DNA from: AC-32 sp036265535
GTDB taxonomy: Bacteria > Actinomycetota > Thermoleophilia > Gaiellales > Gaiellaceae
Reading direction: 5' to 3'
NCBI GenBank assembly: GCA_036265535.1
Contig: DATAOV010000001.1
Coordinates: 1-64,000, forward strand
Length of the DNA: 64,000 bases
The position numbers and the translations under genes are program-made. Below the pieces are notes generated by a model. That model was not told where the DNA came from. It saw nothing but the letters and a program-made list of their open reading frames with translations, and did no database searches. Positions 16,462 to 24,524 of this stretch are shown here, piece by piece; the first letter of the stretch is position 1; every line of letters begins with the position of its first letter.

Positions 16462-16479
16462 CGACCGGTTGTTTCAGAC

Positions 16480-16506
16480 GGATGCACGGTCAAAGCCCGT
16501 GCATCC
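16480..16506. repeat. perfect 10-bp inverted repeat between mogA and mqnP
   Basis: GGATGCACGG and CCGTGCATCC flank a 7-nt loop. It lies after the mogA stop and just upstream of the mqnP start (both minus strand). No T-tract follows in either direction, so it could be a Rho-type pause, an operator or a processed hairpin. Confidence 0.55.
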
Positions 16507-16531
16507 TGCCGACGGCGTCGCAAGCGCCGCC

Positions 16532-17011
16532 TCATGTCTGCTTGTGCGCGGTCGGTTTGCCCTCGAGCAGCGAGACCGCGTGCGCCAGCGCCGGCCGCAG
16601 CACCTCGAAGCCGTCCCTGCAGCCTCCCGGTGAGCCGGGCAGGTTCACCACCAGGGTCTCGCCCCGAACGCCGGCTACGCCTCGTGAGAGCAGCGCGTGC
16701 GGCGTCTTCGCGAGCGAATCGGCCCGGATCGCCTCGGCGATCCCCGGCGCCGCACGCTCGAGCACGTCGCCGGTCGCCTCAGGCGTCACATCACGCGCCG
16801 CGAGGCCGGTGCCGCCCGTGGTCAGGACGACCGAAGCATCCTCTGCCAGCTCGGCGATCGCCTCGGCGACGGCATCCCGGTCGTCGGGAACGACCCGGCG
16901 CTCGACCTCGTAGCCCTCGGCAGAGAGGAGCCCCGCGAGCACATCGCCACTCTCGTCCTCACGCGTTCCCTCGGCCACGCCGTCCGAGACCGTCAGCACC
17001 GCAGCTCTCAC
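16532..17011 (-). CDS. mogA: molybdopterin adenylyltransferase MogA/MoaB
   Basis: A 159-residue protein that adenylylates molybdopterin before metal insertion. The MoCF-domain signature TTGGTGLAARDVTPEA is at about 64-79 and the second loop LPGSPGGCRDGFEVL near 125-139. It is closer to the MoaB/Mog stand-alone type than to domains fused to MoeA. It overlaps moaC by 4 nt, and moeA is found separately at 27-28 kb. Confidence 0.88.
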   Translation of the reverse strand: MRAAVLTVSDGVAEGTREDESGDVLAGLLSAEGYEVERRVVPDDRDAVAEAIAELAEDASVVLTTGGTGLAARDVTPEATGDVLERAAPGIAEAIRADSLAKTPHALLSRGVAGVRGETLVVNLPGSPGGCRDGFEVLRPALAHAVSLLEGKPTAHKQT

Positions 17012-17457
17012 TCGACCGGCTCCTTCGTCTTCTCGACCAGCCGCACCTCGGAGAGCTCCATCGAGGAGTCGATCGCCTTAGCCATGTCGTAGATGGTGAG
17101 CGCCGCAATCGTCGCAGCGACGAGCGCCTCCATCTCGACCCCGGTCTGGGAGGTGGTCTCGGCGGACGCGAGGATTCCGACGACGTCGGCCGCGACTTCG
17201 ATCCGAACCTCGACATGCGTGAGGGAGAGCGGATGGCAGAGCGGGATCAGGTCGCTCGTGCGCTTGGCGGCCATGATCCCGGCGAGCTTGGCCGCGGCGA
17301 CCGCGTCGCCCTTCGGCAACTCCGAGAGCCGGGCGGCCGTCTCCGGCGCGACCCGCAGCGTCGCCTGTGCGCTCGCGCGGCGGCGTGAGAGCGGCTTCGC
17401 TCCGACATCGACCATCCGGACCTCACCGGCCTCGTTCAGATGCGAAAGCTCGCTCAC
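17008..17457 (-). CDS. moaC: cyclic pyranopterin monophosphate synthase MoaC
   Basis: A 149-residue enzyme for the second step of molybdenum cofactor synthesis. Conserved KRTSDLIPLCHPLSLTHV (65-82), TTSQTGVEMEAL (101-112) and YDMAKAID (123-130, with the catalytic Asp124-Lys pair) are intact. The GTG start is chosen because the upstream frame runs into the divergent gene; a TACTTT sequence lies 7 nt before it, so the mRNA may be leaderless. Confidence 0.94.
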   Translation of the reverse strand: MSELSHLNEAGEVRMVDVGAKPLSRRRASAQATLRVAPETAARLSELPKGDAVAAAKLAGIMAAKRTSDLIPLCHPLSLTHVEVRIEVAADVVGILASAETTSQTGVEMEALVAATIAALTIYDMAKAIDSSMELSEVRLVEKTKEPVE

Positions 17458-17464
17458 GACCCCG

Positions 17465-17515
17465 AAAGTATCGCTGCCCGGGCCCTTCGGCGACGATCGT
17501 CGCAGGCAGTAGCAT
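17465..17515. promoter_or_regulatory. divergent -10 elements, moaC and the 94-residue gene
   Basis: TACTTT (17465-17470 on the minus strand) ends 7 nt before the moaC GTG. TAGCAT (17510-17515, plus strand) ends 9 nt before the GTG of the small gene. Unlike the tighter divergent pairs, the two hexamers here are separate. Confidence 0.35.
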
Positions 17516-17524
17516 CCCTCTGAG

Positions 17525-17809
17525 GTGGACCGGAAAACGCGAATCGAGGAGAACGAGAAGCTCTTCCGCGAGGTCAACGAGCGGGTGGAGCAGATGCAGG
17601 ACGGCTTCCAGGGTCCGGATCCGCAGTGGGTCTGCGAGTGCGGTGACGAGACCTGCTTCGAGAAGGTGACCGTCCCGCTCGGGGAATACCACGAGGTCCG
17701 CTCGCACGACGACTGGTTCCTGATCGTTCCGGGCCACGAGGAGACCGAGGTCGAACGCGTCGTCGACGAACGCACCGGGTACTGGGTCGTCGAAAAAGAG
17801 CGGCTCTAG
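17525..17809 (+). CDS. small conserved protein with CxCx4C motif
   Basis: A 94-residue protein of unknown function. An N-terminal charged helix (about 1-28) is followed by WVCECGDETCFEKV with three cysteines at 37, 39 and 44, then VPLGEYHEVRSHDDWFLIVPGHE and a final YWVVEKE. I recall similar short proteins in actinobacteria with the same Cys pattern and PGH.E block but know of no assigned role. Three clustered cysteines suggest metal or redox chemistry; a fourth ligand could be His or come from a partner. GTG start; the stop shares CTAG with otsA. Confidence 0.7.
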   Translation: MDRKTRIEENEKLFREVNERVEQMQDGFQGPDPQWVCECGDETCFEKVTVPLGEYHEVRSHDDWFLIVPGHEETEVERVVDERTGYWVVEKERL

Positions 17810-19275
17810 CTCACACTGGCGCTGAAGCGATCGAGGTCGGCGAGCTGCCCCTCGATCCAGTCTGCGACGTCGTGCTCGCGTACGTGCTCGCAGATCGCGG
17901 CGAGCCGCTCGCGGCGTTCGCTCTGCGGCATCGTCAGCGCCCGGTCGAGCGCCTCGGCCTGACCGGCGACGTCGAATGGATTGACCGTCAGCGCCCAGTT
18001 GCCGAGCTCCGAGTGTGCGCCCGCGTTCTCGGAGAGGATCAGGACGCCGTCACGCTCGTTCACGAGCGGCGCCTCCTTCGCAACCAGGTTCATCCCGTCG
18101 AAGATCGCGTTCACGAAGATCACGTCGAACTGCTTGTAGGCGGCGACCGAGGCGGCGAAGTTGTCCTCGATGACGACTTCGATCGGGATCCAGCCCTCCT
18201 GCTGGAACCGGTCGTTCACCCGACGCGCCTCGCGCTGGATCGCGCCCAGGTACTCGGCGTACTCGGGGATGTCCTGGCGAGAGGGATCGAGCCTCGCAAG
18301 CATCCCTACTCGCCGGTGCATCTCGGGGTGGGCGTCGAGGTAGACCTCGAAAGCTCGGAAGCCGCGCACGATGTTCTTCGACGGGTCGGTGCGGTCAACG
18401 CGCAGCACGAGCTTCTCCGGCCGCCTGGCCTCGAGCTCCCGCCCAGCGGCGAGCACCTCGTCCGTGCCGGCGACCTGATCGAACTCGGCCGGGTCGACCG
18501 AGATCGGGTGCACCGTGACGAGCGAGCGGTGGTCGCCGAAGGCCGCGGTTCCCTCGGCGAAGTCGCACGATGCTCCGGCGAGGTCGCTCGCGGCGCGGAG
18601 GAAGTTGAGCCGCCAGCGCTCGGTGTGGAAGCCGATCACGTCGTTCGCCAGGAGCCCCTCGTGGATCTCTCGCCGGATCGATCCGGGCAGCACGTGCCAG
18701 TAGTCGGTCTGCGGCCAGGGGATGTGGATGAAGTGCGCCATCAGCGCCCCCGGGGCGCGTTCCCGCACGAGCCGCGGCGCGAGGTAGAGCTGGTAGTCAT
18801 GGAAGAAAACCGACGCGCCGGGATCGAGCTCGAGCTCCTCGAGCACCGCTTCTGCAAAGCCTTCGTTTACGCGCGCGTACCCTTCGTCCCAGGCGTTCTG
18901 GAAGGCGACACCCAGCGACGGTGTGTACGCGAGCTCCCAGAGGTAGTGCTGCAGGAACCAGAGCATCGGATTGGAGACGACGTTGTAGAACCAGTCGTAG
19001 GCCGACTCATCGTGCTCGACCAGGCGCAACCGGAACGGCGAGCCGTCGCGTGAGCGCTCGTCGATCGCAGTGCCGCCGGCCTCTGCCACGACCGCCCGGT
19101 CCTCGTCGCTCATCGCGCTCGCGATCCACGTGACGTCGTGGTGCGAGACGAGGCCGCGCAGCGCGGTCACGAGACCGCCGCCTCCGCGCCTCGAAATGCG
19201 CTCGCCGTCACGACCGCGAGCGAACGTGACCGGACCGCGATTCGAGACGACGATCAGATGCCTGCGTCCCGCCAT
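17806..19275 (-). CDS. otsA: alpha,alpha-trehalose-phosphate synthase (UDP-glucose type, GT20)
   Basis: A 489-residue GT20 enzyme that makes trehalose 6-phosphate from UDP-glucose (or another NDP-glucose) and glucose 6-phosphate. Family blocks in order: VVSNRGPV at the N-terminus, GGGLVTAL, FFHDYQLYLAPRL, FIHIPWPQTDYWHVLPG, DVIGFHTERW, LRVDRTDPSKNI and the C-terminal EAPLVNERDGVLILSENAGA. No trehalose phosphatase domain is fused and no otsB is visible nearby. ATG start 23 nt after the TreT stop, in the same orientation. Confidence 0.93.
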   Translation of the reverse strand: MAGRRHLIVVSNRGPVTFARGRDGERISRRGGGGLVTALRGLVSHHDVTWIASAMSDEDRAVVAEAGGTAIDERSRDGSPFRLRLVEHDESAYDWFYNVVSNPMLWFLQHYLWELAYTPSLGVAFQNAWDEGYARVNEGFAEAVLEELELDPGASVFFHDYQLYLAPRLVRERAPGALMAHFIHIPWPQTDYWHVLPGSIRREIHEGLLANDVIGFHTERWRLNFLRAASDLAGASCDFAEGTAAFGDHRSLVTVHPISVDPAEFDQVAGTDEVLAAGRELEARRPEKLVLRVDRTDPSKNIVRGFRAFEVYLDAHPEMHRRVGMLARLDPSRQDIPEYAEYLGAIQREARRVNDRFQQEGWIPIEVVIEDNFAASVAAYKQFDVIFVNAIFDGMNLVAKEAPLVNERDGVLILSENAGAHSELGNWALTVNPFDVAGQAEALDRALTMPQSERRERLAAICEHVREHDVADWIEGQLADLDRFSASVS

Positions 19276-19298
19276 GGCGGTCCCACCCTACCCGGGCG

Positions 19299-20591
19299 CT
19301 AGCCCGGAGCGGCTGCGCCGACCATCGCGACCTCGGCCCCGGCGGTGTCGTTCCCGGAAAGCTTGTTCAAGAGTACGAGCCAGTCCCGCAGCAACCTCGG
19401 CATGAGGAAGTTGCGCCGCACGTACTCCTTGCCGCGCAGCGCGGTCTGTCTCGCAGCGGTGGGGTCGGCCATGATCTCGAGGCAGGCCCGCGCGCAGTCC
19501 GCCGGATCCTCCGGATCGACGAGCCAGCCGGTCTCGCCGTCCTGGATCTGAGCGACGATCCCGCCGACCCGGCCCGCGACGACCGGCCTCGTCTTCCAGA
19601 GCGCCTCGGTCACCGTCAGCCCGAATCCCTCCTTGATCGACTTCTGGATCACCGCAGCCGAGTGCACCTGGAAGGCGTTGACCTCGACCGAGCCGATGTT
19701 GTTCAGGTTCGAGAGGATGTAGACGTCGGGGTCGCCGTGGGCGTGGGCGACGGTGCGGTTGTAGTAATCCCAGCCTTCGGGATCGTCGTGCGCCATCGAG
19801 CCGACGAGCGCGAGCTGGACCTCGGGGTGCTCCGCCTTGACCTGGCGATACGCGTCGATCACGCCGAGCGGGTCCTTCCACGGGTCGAAGCGCGAGACCT
19901 GCGTCAGGAGCGGGCGCTCGAGGTCGATGCCGAACTGGTCGACGATGTAGGCCGCATCCTCGGGCGAAAGCGCCATGTTCTTCGGAGTCAGCGGGTCGAT
20001 CGCCGGCGGCCAGATGTAGGCGTGGGGCATTCCATCCGTGCGCGGTACGTACTCGGGCATGTGGAAGATCCCCGCGTCGTAGCGCGCGAGCCAGGGCAGC
20101 AGGAATGCGAGCACGTCCCGGTTCGGCTGCGAGAGGTCGATGTGACAGCGCCAGATCCAGTGCGCCTTGCTCTCGGGAAAGTGCTCGATCATCCCCGCCG
20201 GCTGCGGGTCGTGGATGAGGACGAAGTCGTAGTCGTCCTCGAACTCCTCCGCGTTCAGCGACTGGTAACGGCGGTAGACCTCCTGCTGCGTCCGAGTCAG
20301 GGCCTGCGGATCGCCCTGGAGGGCGTTGTGGATCGTCTTCGTCGCCGCGAAGAACTCGTCGCCGCCGTTGATGATCCGCCACTCGGCGTCGAGTCCCGCG
20401 TCGCGCATCAGCGGCACGAGCGCGTAGTTGATCTCGGCCACCCCGCCGCCGAACGCGGTCGCGGACAGGTGCACGAGCCGCTTGCCCGAGAGGGGCTCCG
20501 CCAGCCGGCGGATCTCCTCCATCAGGCCGCGGGTCGCGATCGTCGCGTAATCGACTAGCGACTTCTGTCCGACGTTGACAAGCTGGAGCAT
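19299..20591 (-). CDS. treT: trehalose synthase TreT-like glycosyltransferase (GT4)
   Basis: A 430-residue GT-B enzyme of the TreT group, which makes trehalose from NDP-glucose and glucose in one reversible step. Evidence: GGGVAEINYALVPLMRDAG near the N-terminus, DDYDFVLIHDPQPAGMI, HIDLSQPNRDV, and the donor-site run SIKEGFGLTVTEALWKTRPV with the E-x7-E motif. The YIWPPAIDPLTPKN block is typical of TreT over sucrose or glycogen synthases. ATG start. Its placement beside OtsA gives two trehalose routes in one unit. Confidence 0.85.
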   Translation of the reverse strand: MLQLVNVGQKSLVDYATIATRGLMEEIRRLAEPLSGKRLVHLSATAFGGGVAEINYALVPLMRDAGLDAEWRIINGGDEFFAATKTIHNALQGDPQALTRTQQEVYRRYQSLNAEEFEDDYDFVLIHDPQPAGMIEHFPESKAHWIWRCHIDLSQPNRDVLAFLLPWLARYDAGIFHMPEYVPRTDGMPHAYIWPPAIDPLTPKNMALSPEDAAYIVDQFGIDLERPLLTQVSRFDPWKDPLGVIDAYRQVKAEHPEVQLALVGSMAHDDPEGWDYYNRTVAHAHGDPDVYILSNLNNIGSVEVNAFQVHSAAVIQKSIKEGFGLTVTEALWKTRPVVAGRVGGIVAQIQDGETGWLVDPEDPADCARACLEIMADPTAARQTALRGKEYVRRNFLMPRLLRDWLVLLNKLSGNDTAGAEVAMVGAAAPG

Positions 20592-20627
20592 GGTCTGGAG
20601 CGGAACCGGCCGAGAATAACGGTCGGA

Positions 20628-21068
20628 CTACGCGGCGAGGAACTTGACGAAGCGCAGCCTGGAGCCGCCGCCTTCGCGCTCGGCGATCTCGACCTCGTCG
20701 GTGACGGCGCGAATGATCTCGATCCCGAGGCCGCCCTCGGCGAGCTCGTCGTCGCCTACGCCGTCGCCGTCCTGAGGCTCGAAGCCCGGCCCCGCGTCCC
20801 CGACCTCGACCGCGAGCCGGTCGGGCTGAAGCTCGTAGAGGATGTCGACCGTGCCCTCGCCCCCTTCGACGTAAGCGTGCTTGACCGAATTGGTGCAGGC
20901 CTCGGTCAGCGCGAGCTTGAGGTCGTGCAGCGTCTCGTCGGAGAACGGTCGAACGCCCGCGATCGCGGTCAGCGCCAGGCGCCCGAGCGTGATGTACTCC
21001 GGGCGCGCAGGAATCGTCAGCCGGACGGAGTGGCCTTCGTCGCTCATGGGCGCATCTGTGCCCGCCAT
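20628..21068 (-). CDS. RsbW-like ATP-binding protein (anti-sigma factor kinase type)
   Basis: A 146-residue GHKL-fold protein. LALTEACTNSVKHAY (N-box), VGDAGPGF (G1) and GGLGIEIIRAVTDEVE (G2) define the anti-sigma serine kinase group that binds a sigma factor or phosphorylates an anti-sigma antagonist. The ATG at 21068 has a strong AGGAGG Shine-Dalgarno 5 nt upstream, one of the few clear ones here. No RsbV-like antagonist or SigB-like sigma factor adjoins it, so its partner must be elsewhere. Confidence 0.85.
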   Translation of the reverse strand: MAGTDAPMSDEGHSVRLTIPARPEYITLGRLALTAIAGVRPFSDETLHDLKLALTEACTNSVKHAYVEGGEGTVDILYELQPDRLAVEVGDAGPGFEPQDGDGVGDDELAEGGLGIEIIRAVTDEVEIAEREGGGSRLRFVKFLAA

Positions 21069-21132
21069 CGCGCCCCTCCTAACCAGGAGGAACCGAGCAC
21101 GAGCACGGCGAATGGGGAGGGTTCGATCGTCA

Positions 21133-22341
21133 TCAGGAGCTCTGTGCCCGCTCCCCGAGACGGACCGCGATCCGCCGGGTGTTGTTGCCACGCCGGACGG
21201 TGAAGTGCGCGACCTGCCCTGGCGAGAGCGTCTCCGTGACAATCCGCACGATGTCTTCGGAACTCTGGACCGGGTGGCCGTCGATGGCGACGATCACGTC
21301 CCCACCTCGCACGAACTCGATCCCGAGGACGTCCTCGGTGTCCGAGCCCCCACGCAGCCCGGCGGCCGCGGCAGGGCTTCCCTTGAGGACGCCCGTGATG
21401 ACGGCGCCGTGTGCGACCGGGTAGTCGAAGCGCTTCGCCAGCGCCGGCGTCAGGTCTTCGGTCTCGACGCCGACGAACGCGTACGAGACGGAGCCGCTCG
21501 CGATCAGCTGCTCCATCGAGCGCTTCGCAGAGTTGATCGCGACGGCGAAGCCGACACCCTCGGCATTGCCGCTCGTGCTGCGGATCTGGGCGTTGATCCC
21601 GATCACACGGCCACGCGCGTCGAACAGCGGCCCGCCCGAGTTGCCGTGGTTGATCGACGCGTCGGTCTGGATCGCGTCCACGAGATTGAAATCGGAGGTC
21701 AGGGAGTCGATCGAGCGCTTCGTCGCAGAAACCACGCCTTCGGACAGCGAGTTCTCGTTCCCGAACGGACTGCCGATCGCGACAACGGGCTCGCCGACGG
21801 AGACCGCCGCGGAGTTGCCCAGCGGGACCGGCGCCAGGGCGTGCGCTGACGGCTGGACGCGGAGCAGCCCCACGTCGTCGAACACGTCCCAGCCCACGAT
21901 CTTCGCCTCCGCACGGTCGTGGTCCTGGAACTCGACGTAGACCTTGGCGGCCGGCTTGGCGACCGCGCCGTCGCCCGCGGTCGTGATCACGTGGGAGTTC
22001 GTGAGGATGTAGCCCTTCGGCGAGACCACGAACCCGGACCCCTGGGCCTTCTGAGCCGTGGCCGGATCGGTGCCGTAGACCGCCACGATCGTGACGACGC
22101 CCGGCGAGCGGCGCGCGTAGATCGCCTGCGGATCGAAGCCGTTGCCGGTCAGCGGCCTCGCAGCGGGCCCGACCGCCGCAGGGCTGGCCGCTCCGGTCAC
22201 AGCCGGCAACGGCGAGGCGCGGAAGACCGTTGTCGTGGAGTCTGAGCCCGCCCAGCCGACCGCCTTCGCGAACGCCAGCGCGAGCAGCGCGCCCGTGAGG
22301 GCACAGGCAAGCGCGACTGCGACGAGTGGGGCGGTTCGCAA
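21133..22341 (-). CDS. HtrA/DegP-like serine protease with PDZ domain
   Basis: A 402-residue membrane-anchored trypsin-like protease. One N-terminal helix (about 5-30) anchors it, a linker to about 70 follows, and the catalytic triad is His117 (LTNSHVIT), Asp156 (VFDDVGLL) and Ser235 (NHGNSGGPLF). The C-terminal PDZ domain (about 300-395) includes PAAAAGLRGG and GGDVIVAIDGHPV. It would degrade misfolded exported proteins. TTG start 16 nt after the histidine kinase stop, so probably transcribed with the two-component pair. Confidence 0.92.
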   Translation of the reverse strand: MRTAPLVAVALACALTGALLALAFAKAVGWAGSDSTTTVFRASPLPAVTGAASPAAVGPAARPLTGNGFDPQAIYARRSPGVVTIVAVYGTDPATAQKAQGSGFVVSPKGYILTNSHVITTAGDGAVAKPAAKVYVEFQDHDRAEAKIVGWDVFDDVGLLRVQPSAHALAPVPLGNSAAVSVGEPVVAIGSPFGNENSLSEGVVSATKRSIDSLTSDFNLVDAIQTDASINHGNSGGPLFDARGRVIGINAQIRSTSGNAEGVGFAVAINSAKRSMEQLIASGSVSYAFVGVETEDLTPALAKRFDYPVAHGAVITGVLKGSPAAAAGLRGGSDTEDVLGIEFVRGGDVIVAIDGHPVQSSEDIVRIVTETLSPGQVAHFTVRRGNNTRRIAVRLGERAQSS

Positions 22342-22357
22342 AGCCGTCGAACTGTAG

Positions 22358-23785
22358 CTAGCTACCTGTCGGAAGCGCCTTTTCCCGTGGAAACGGTGGC
22401 GGCGCGGCGACGCTCGTGCTGGGGAGCGTCAGCGTGAAGACCGTTCGCCCCGGAGGCGTGGCCAGCTCGATCGTGCCGTCCATCAGCTCCGCCAGCTCCT
22501 TCGCAATAGCAAGACCGAGCCCGCTGCCGGAGGCACGCGTCCCCTCGAGTCGGTAGAAGCGCTCGAACAGCTGGTCGCGCTGGTCGTCGGGAATGCCGGC
22601 GGAGTCGTCCTGGACCTCCAGCGCCGCGCGATCGTCGTGAAGCCGGGCTCGAATCTGCACCGCCGTTCCCGAGGGCGTGTGCAAAAGCGCGTTCTCGACG
22701 AGGATCCGGGCGATCTGGAGCACCCGTAGCTCGTCCGCGTCCGCAAAGGCCGGCTCCGACGGCGAGACCTCGAGCAAATGCTGCGTCCCGCGCGCAACCG
22801 GCCTGAATTCCTCGGCGACGTCCTCCGCGAGCGACGAAAGGTCGACCGGCTCCCGCTCGACGGTGAGGCGGCCCGCATCGAGGCGGGTGAGGTCGAGCAG
22901 GTCGGAGGCGAGCTTCGTCAGCCGCACGACCTGCTCCCGCATTGAGCCGAGAAACTCCAGCCTCGTGGCCTCGTCGAGCTCCTCGTCGTCGAGCAGCTCC
23001 AGGAAGCCGCCGAGCGAGAACAATGGTGTGCGCAGCTCGTGCGAGGCGTTGGCGACGAACTCGCGGCGGGCGTCGTCCAGCTGCGCCAGCCGGACCCGCA
23101 TGCGCTCGAACGCGTCCGCCAGCCTGCGAAGCTCACCGCCGCCCGTGTCGCGCACAGGCTCGTCGAAGCGCCCGCTCGCGATCCGGTCGGCCGCACTCTC
23201 GAGCCGGCGGATCCGGCGCGCGAACATCCAGGCGCCGCCGTACCCGAGCAGCAGCGCGATCAACAGCCCCGCGCCGGCTGCGAGCAGCAACCGCCGCTGG
23301 ACGAGATGGACACTGCCGAACTGGTTCTGGACAGAGTCGCGCAGCACCAGCACGTATCCGCCCTCCAAGACAGGCACCGCAGCCTCGGCATAGTGGTCGT
23401 TTCCCTCGCGGATGGTTCCGTGCGTCGCTCGGCCGGTCTTCGTCGCCTTCACGGCGACTGAGTCGTCCTCGACGTCGGTCGAGGGCTCGCCGCCTACCGA
23501 GTCCTGGACCACGATCTGTGTGTCCGAGAGCCGCTGCATCAGGCTCACTCGTGCACCCGTTCGGGCCGCGATCGCCGCAACGACGTCGGGATCGTAGACC
23601 GCGCTCTGCGTGATCCTCGAGCGCTGCTTCGCCGCCACGCGCTCGAGTTGCGCGACCCTGGTGTTGACCAGTCGATTCTCGAGCGACGGCACCACCGCCA
23701 CGTAAACGATCCCGAGCGCGATCGCGACCACCAGCAGCAGCGCAAGGCTGAGCTGGGCGCCCACGCTCCGGATCGGGTGACTCAT
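22358..23785 (-). CDS. membrane sensor histidine kinase
   Basis: A 475-residue kinase. Two transmembrane helices (about 12-33 and 167-190) flank a 130-residue extracytoplasmic sensor of no recognised type, then HAMP (190-240), HisKA with phospho-acceptor His249 in ANASHELRTPL, and HATPase_c with N-box QIARILVENALLHT, VQDDSAGIPDD and GSGLGLAIAKEL. A C-terminal tail is short and proline-rich. ATG overlaps the regulator stop by 4 nt. A partner regulator upstream and an HtrA gene downstream suggest cell-envelope stress as input. Confidence 0.93.
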   Translation of the reverse strand: MSHPIRSVGAQLSLALLLVVAIALGIVYVAVVPSLENRLVNTRVAQLERVAAKQRSRITQSAVYDPDVVAAIAARTGARVSLMQRLSDTQIVVQDSVGGEPSTDVEDDSVAVKATKTGRATHGTIREGNDHYAEAAVPVLEGGYVLVLRDSVQNQFGSVHLVQRRLLLAAGAGLLIALLLGYGGAWMFARRIRRLESAADRIASGRFDEPVRDTGGGELRRLADAFERMRVRLAQLDDARREFVANASHELRTPLFSLGGFLELLDDEELDEATRLEFLGSMREQVVRLTKLASDLLDLTRLDAGRLTVEREPVDLSSLAEDVAEEFRPVARGTQHLLEVSPSEPAFADADELRVLQIARILVENALLHTPSGTAVQIRARLHDDRAALEVQDDSAGIPDDQRDQLFERFYRLEGTRASGSGLGLAIAKELAELMDGTIELATPPGRTVFTLTLPSTSVAAPPPFPREKALPTGS

Positions 23786-24474
23786 CGGCGGAAGCGGTAG
23801 CCGACGCCGCGGACGGTGAGGATGAACTCCGGCGCGCGCGGATCGCGTTCGAGCTTCTCGCGCAGGTGGCGCACGTGCACGTCGATTGTCCGCGGCTCGC
23901 GGTAATCCGACCCGCCCCAGAGCGCCTGTAGCAGCATTTCCCGGGTGTAGACGCGGCCCGGGTGGGCGGCGAGAGTCCGTAGAAGCTCGAACTCCACGTA
24001 CGTGAGCTGGACGGGCTTGCCGTACGCCTCCACATCGCGCCTGGCGAGGTCGATGCGCAGTCCGTCGGTATCGATCGCCTGCTCGTCTTCGGTCGGAAGC
24101 GCCGTCGTGGCGCGGCGCAAGAGCGCACGGACCCTGCTCCGGAACTCGCGGATCGAGAACGGCTTCGTGATGTAGTCGTCCGCCCCTAGCTCAAGCCCGA
24201 GCACCTTGTCGAGCTCGTCGTCGCGCGCCGTCAGCATGATGATCGGCACGGTGCTGGCGGCCCGAAGTCGCTTGCACACCTCGAGCCCGTCGACCTTCGG
24301 CAGCATCAGATCGAGGACGACGAGATCGACGTGCTGCTCCGCGAACCGATCGAGCGCCTCCTGGCCGTCACGCGCCTGGACCACCGTGAAGCCGTCACGT
24401 TCGAGCGGGTACGCGAGGAGCTTCTGAACGGAGTCCTCGTCGTCGACGAGCAGGATGGTGGAGGAGTCGGGCAT
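23782..24474 (-). CDS. OmpR/PhoB-family response regulator
   Basis: A receiver domain (Asp10-Asp11, phospho-acceptor Asp55 in VVLDLMLP, Thr82, Lys104 in ITKPF) followed by a winged-helix DNA-binding domain with VQLTYVEFELLRTLAAHPG and IDVHVRHLREKLE. Length from the ATG at 24474 is 230 residues. A GTG at 24495 would add seven residues and is an alternative, since neither start has a strong ribosome site. It is the first gene of the minus-strand stress unit and likely controls it. Confidence 0.92.
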   Translation of the reverse strand: MPDSSTILLVDDEDSVQKLLAYPLERDGFTVVQARDGQEALDRFAEQHVDLVVLDLMLPKVDGLEVCKRLRAASTVPIIMLTARDDELDKVLGLELGADDYITKPFSIREFRSRVRALLRRATTALPTEDEQAIDTDGLRIDLARRDVEAYGKPVQLTYVEFELLRTLAAHPGRVYTREMLLQALWGGSDYREPRTIDVHVRHLREKLERDPRAPEFILTVRGVGYRFRR

Positions 24475-24509
24475 CGGCAGCGCCTGCCGGCGCACGTCGG
24501 TCTTCGTCC

Positions 24510-24516
24510 TACTATA
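24510..24516. promoter_or_regulatory. overlapping -10 elements, response regulator / M28-like gene
   Basis: TACTATA contains TACTAT on the plus strand, ending 9 nt before the M28-like ATG, and TATAGT on the minus strand, pointing at the response regulator. Both directions share the same bases. -35 elements are not convincing. Confidence 0.42.
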
Positions 24517-24524
24517 GCCAGGGT

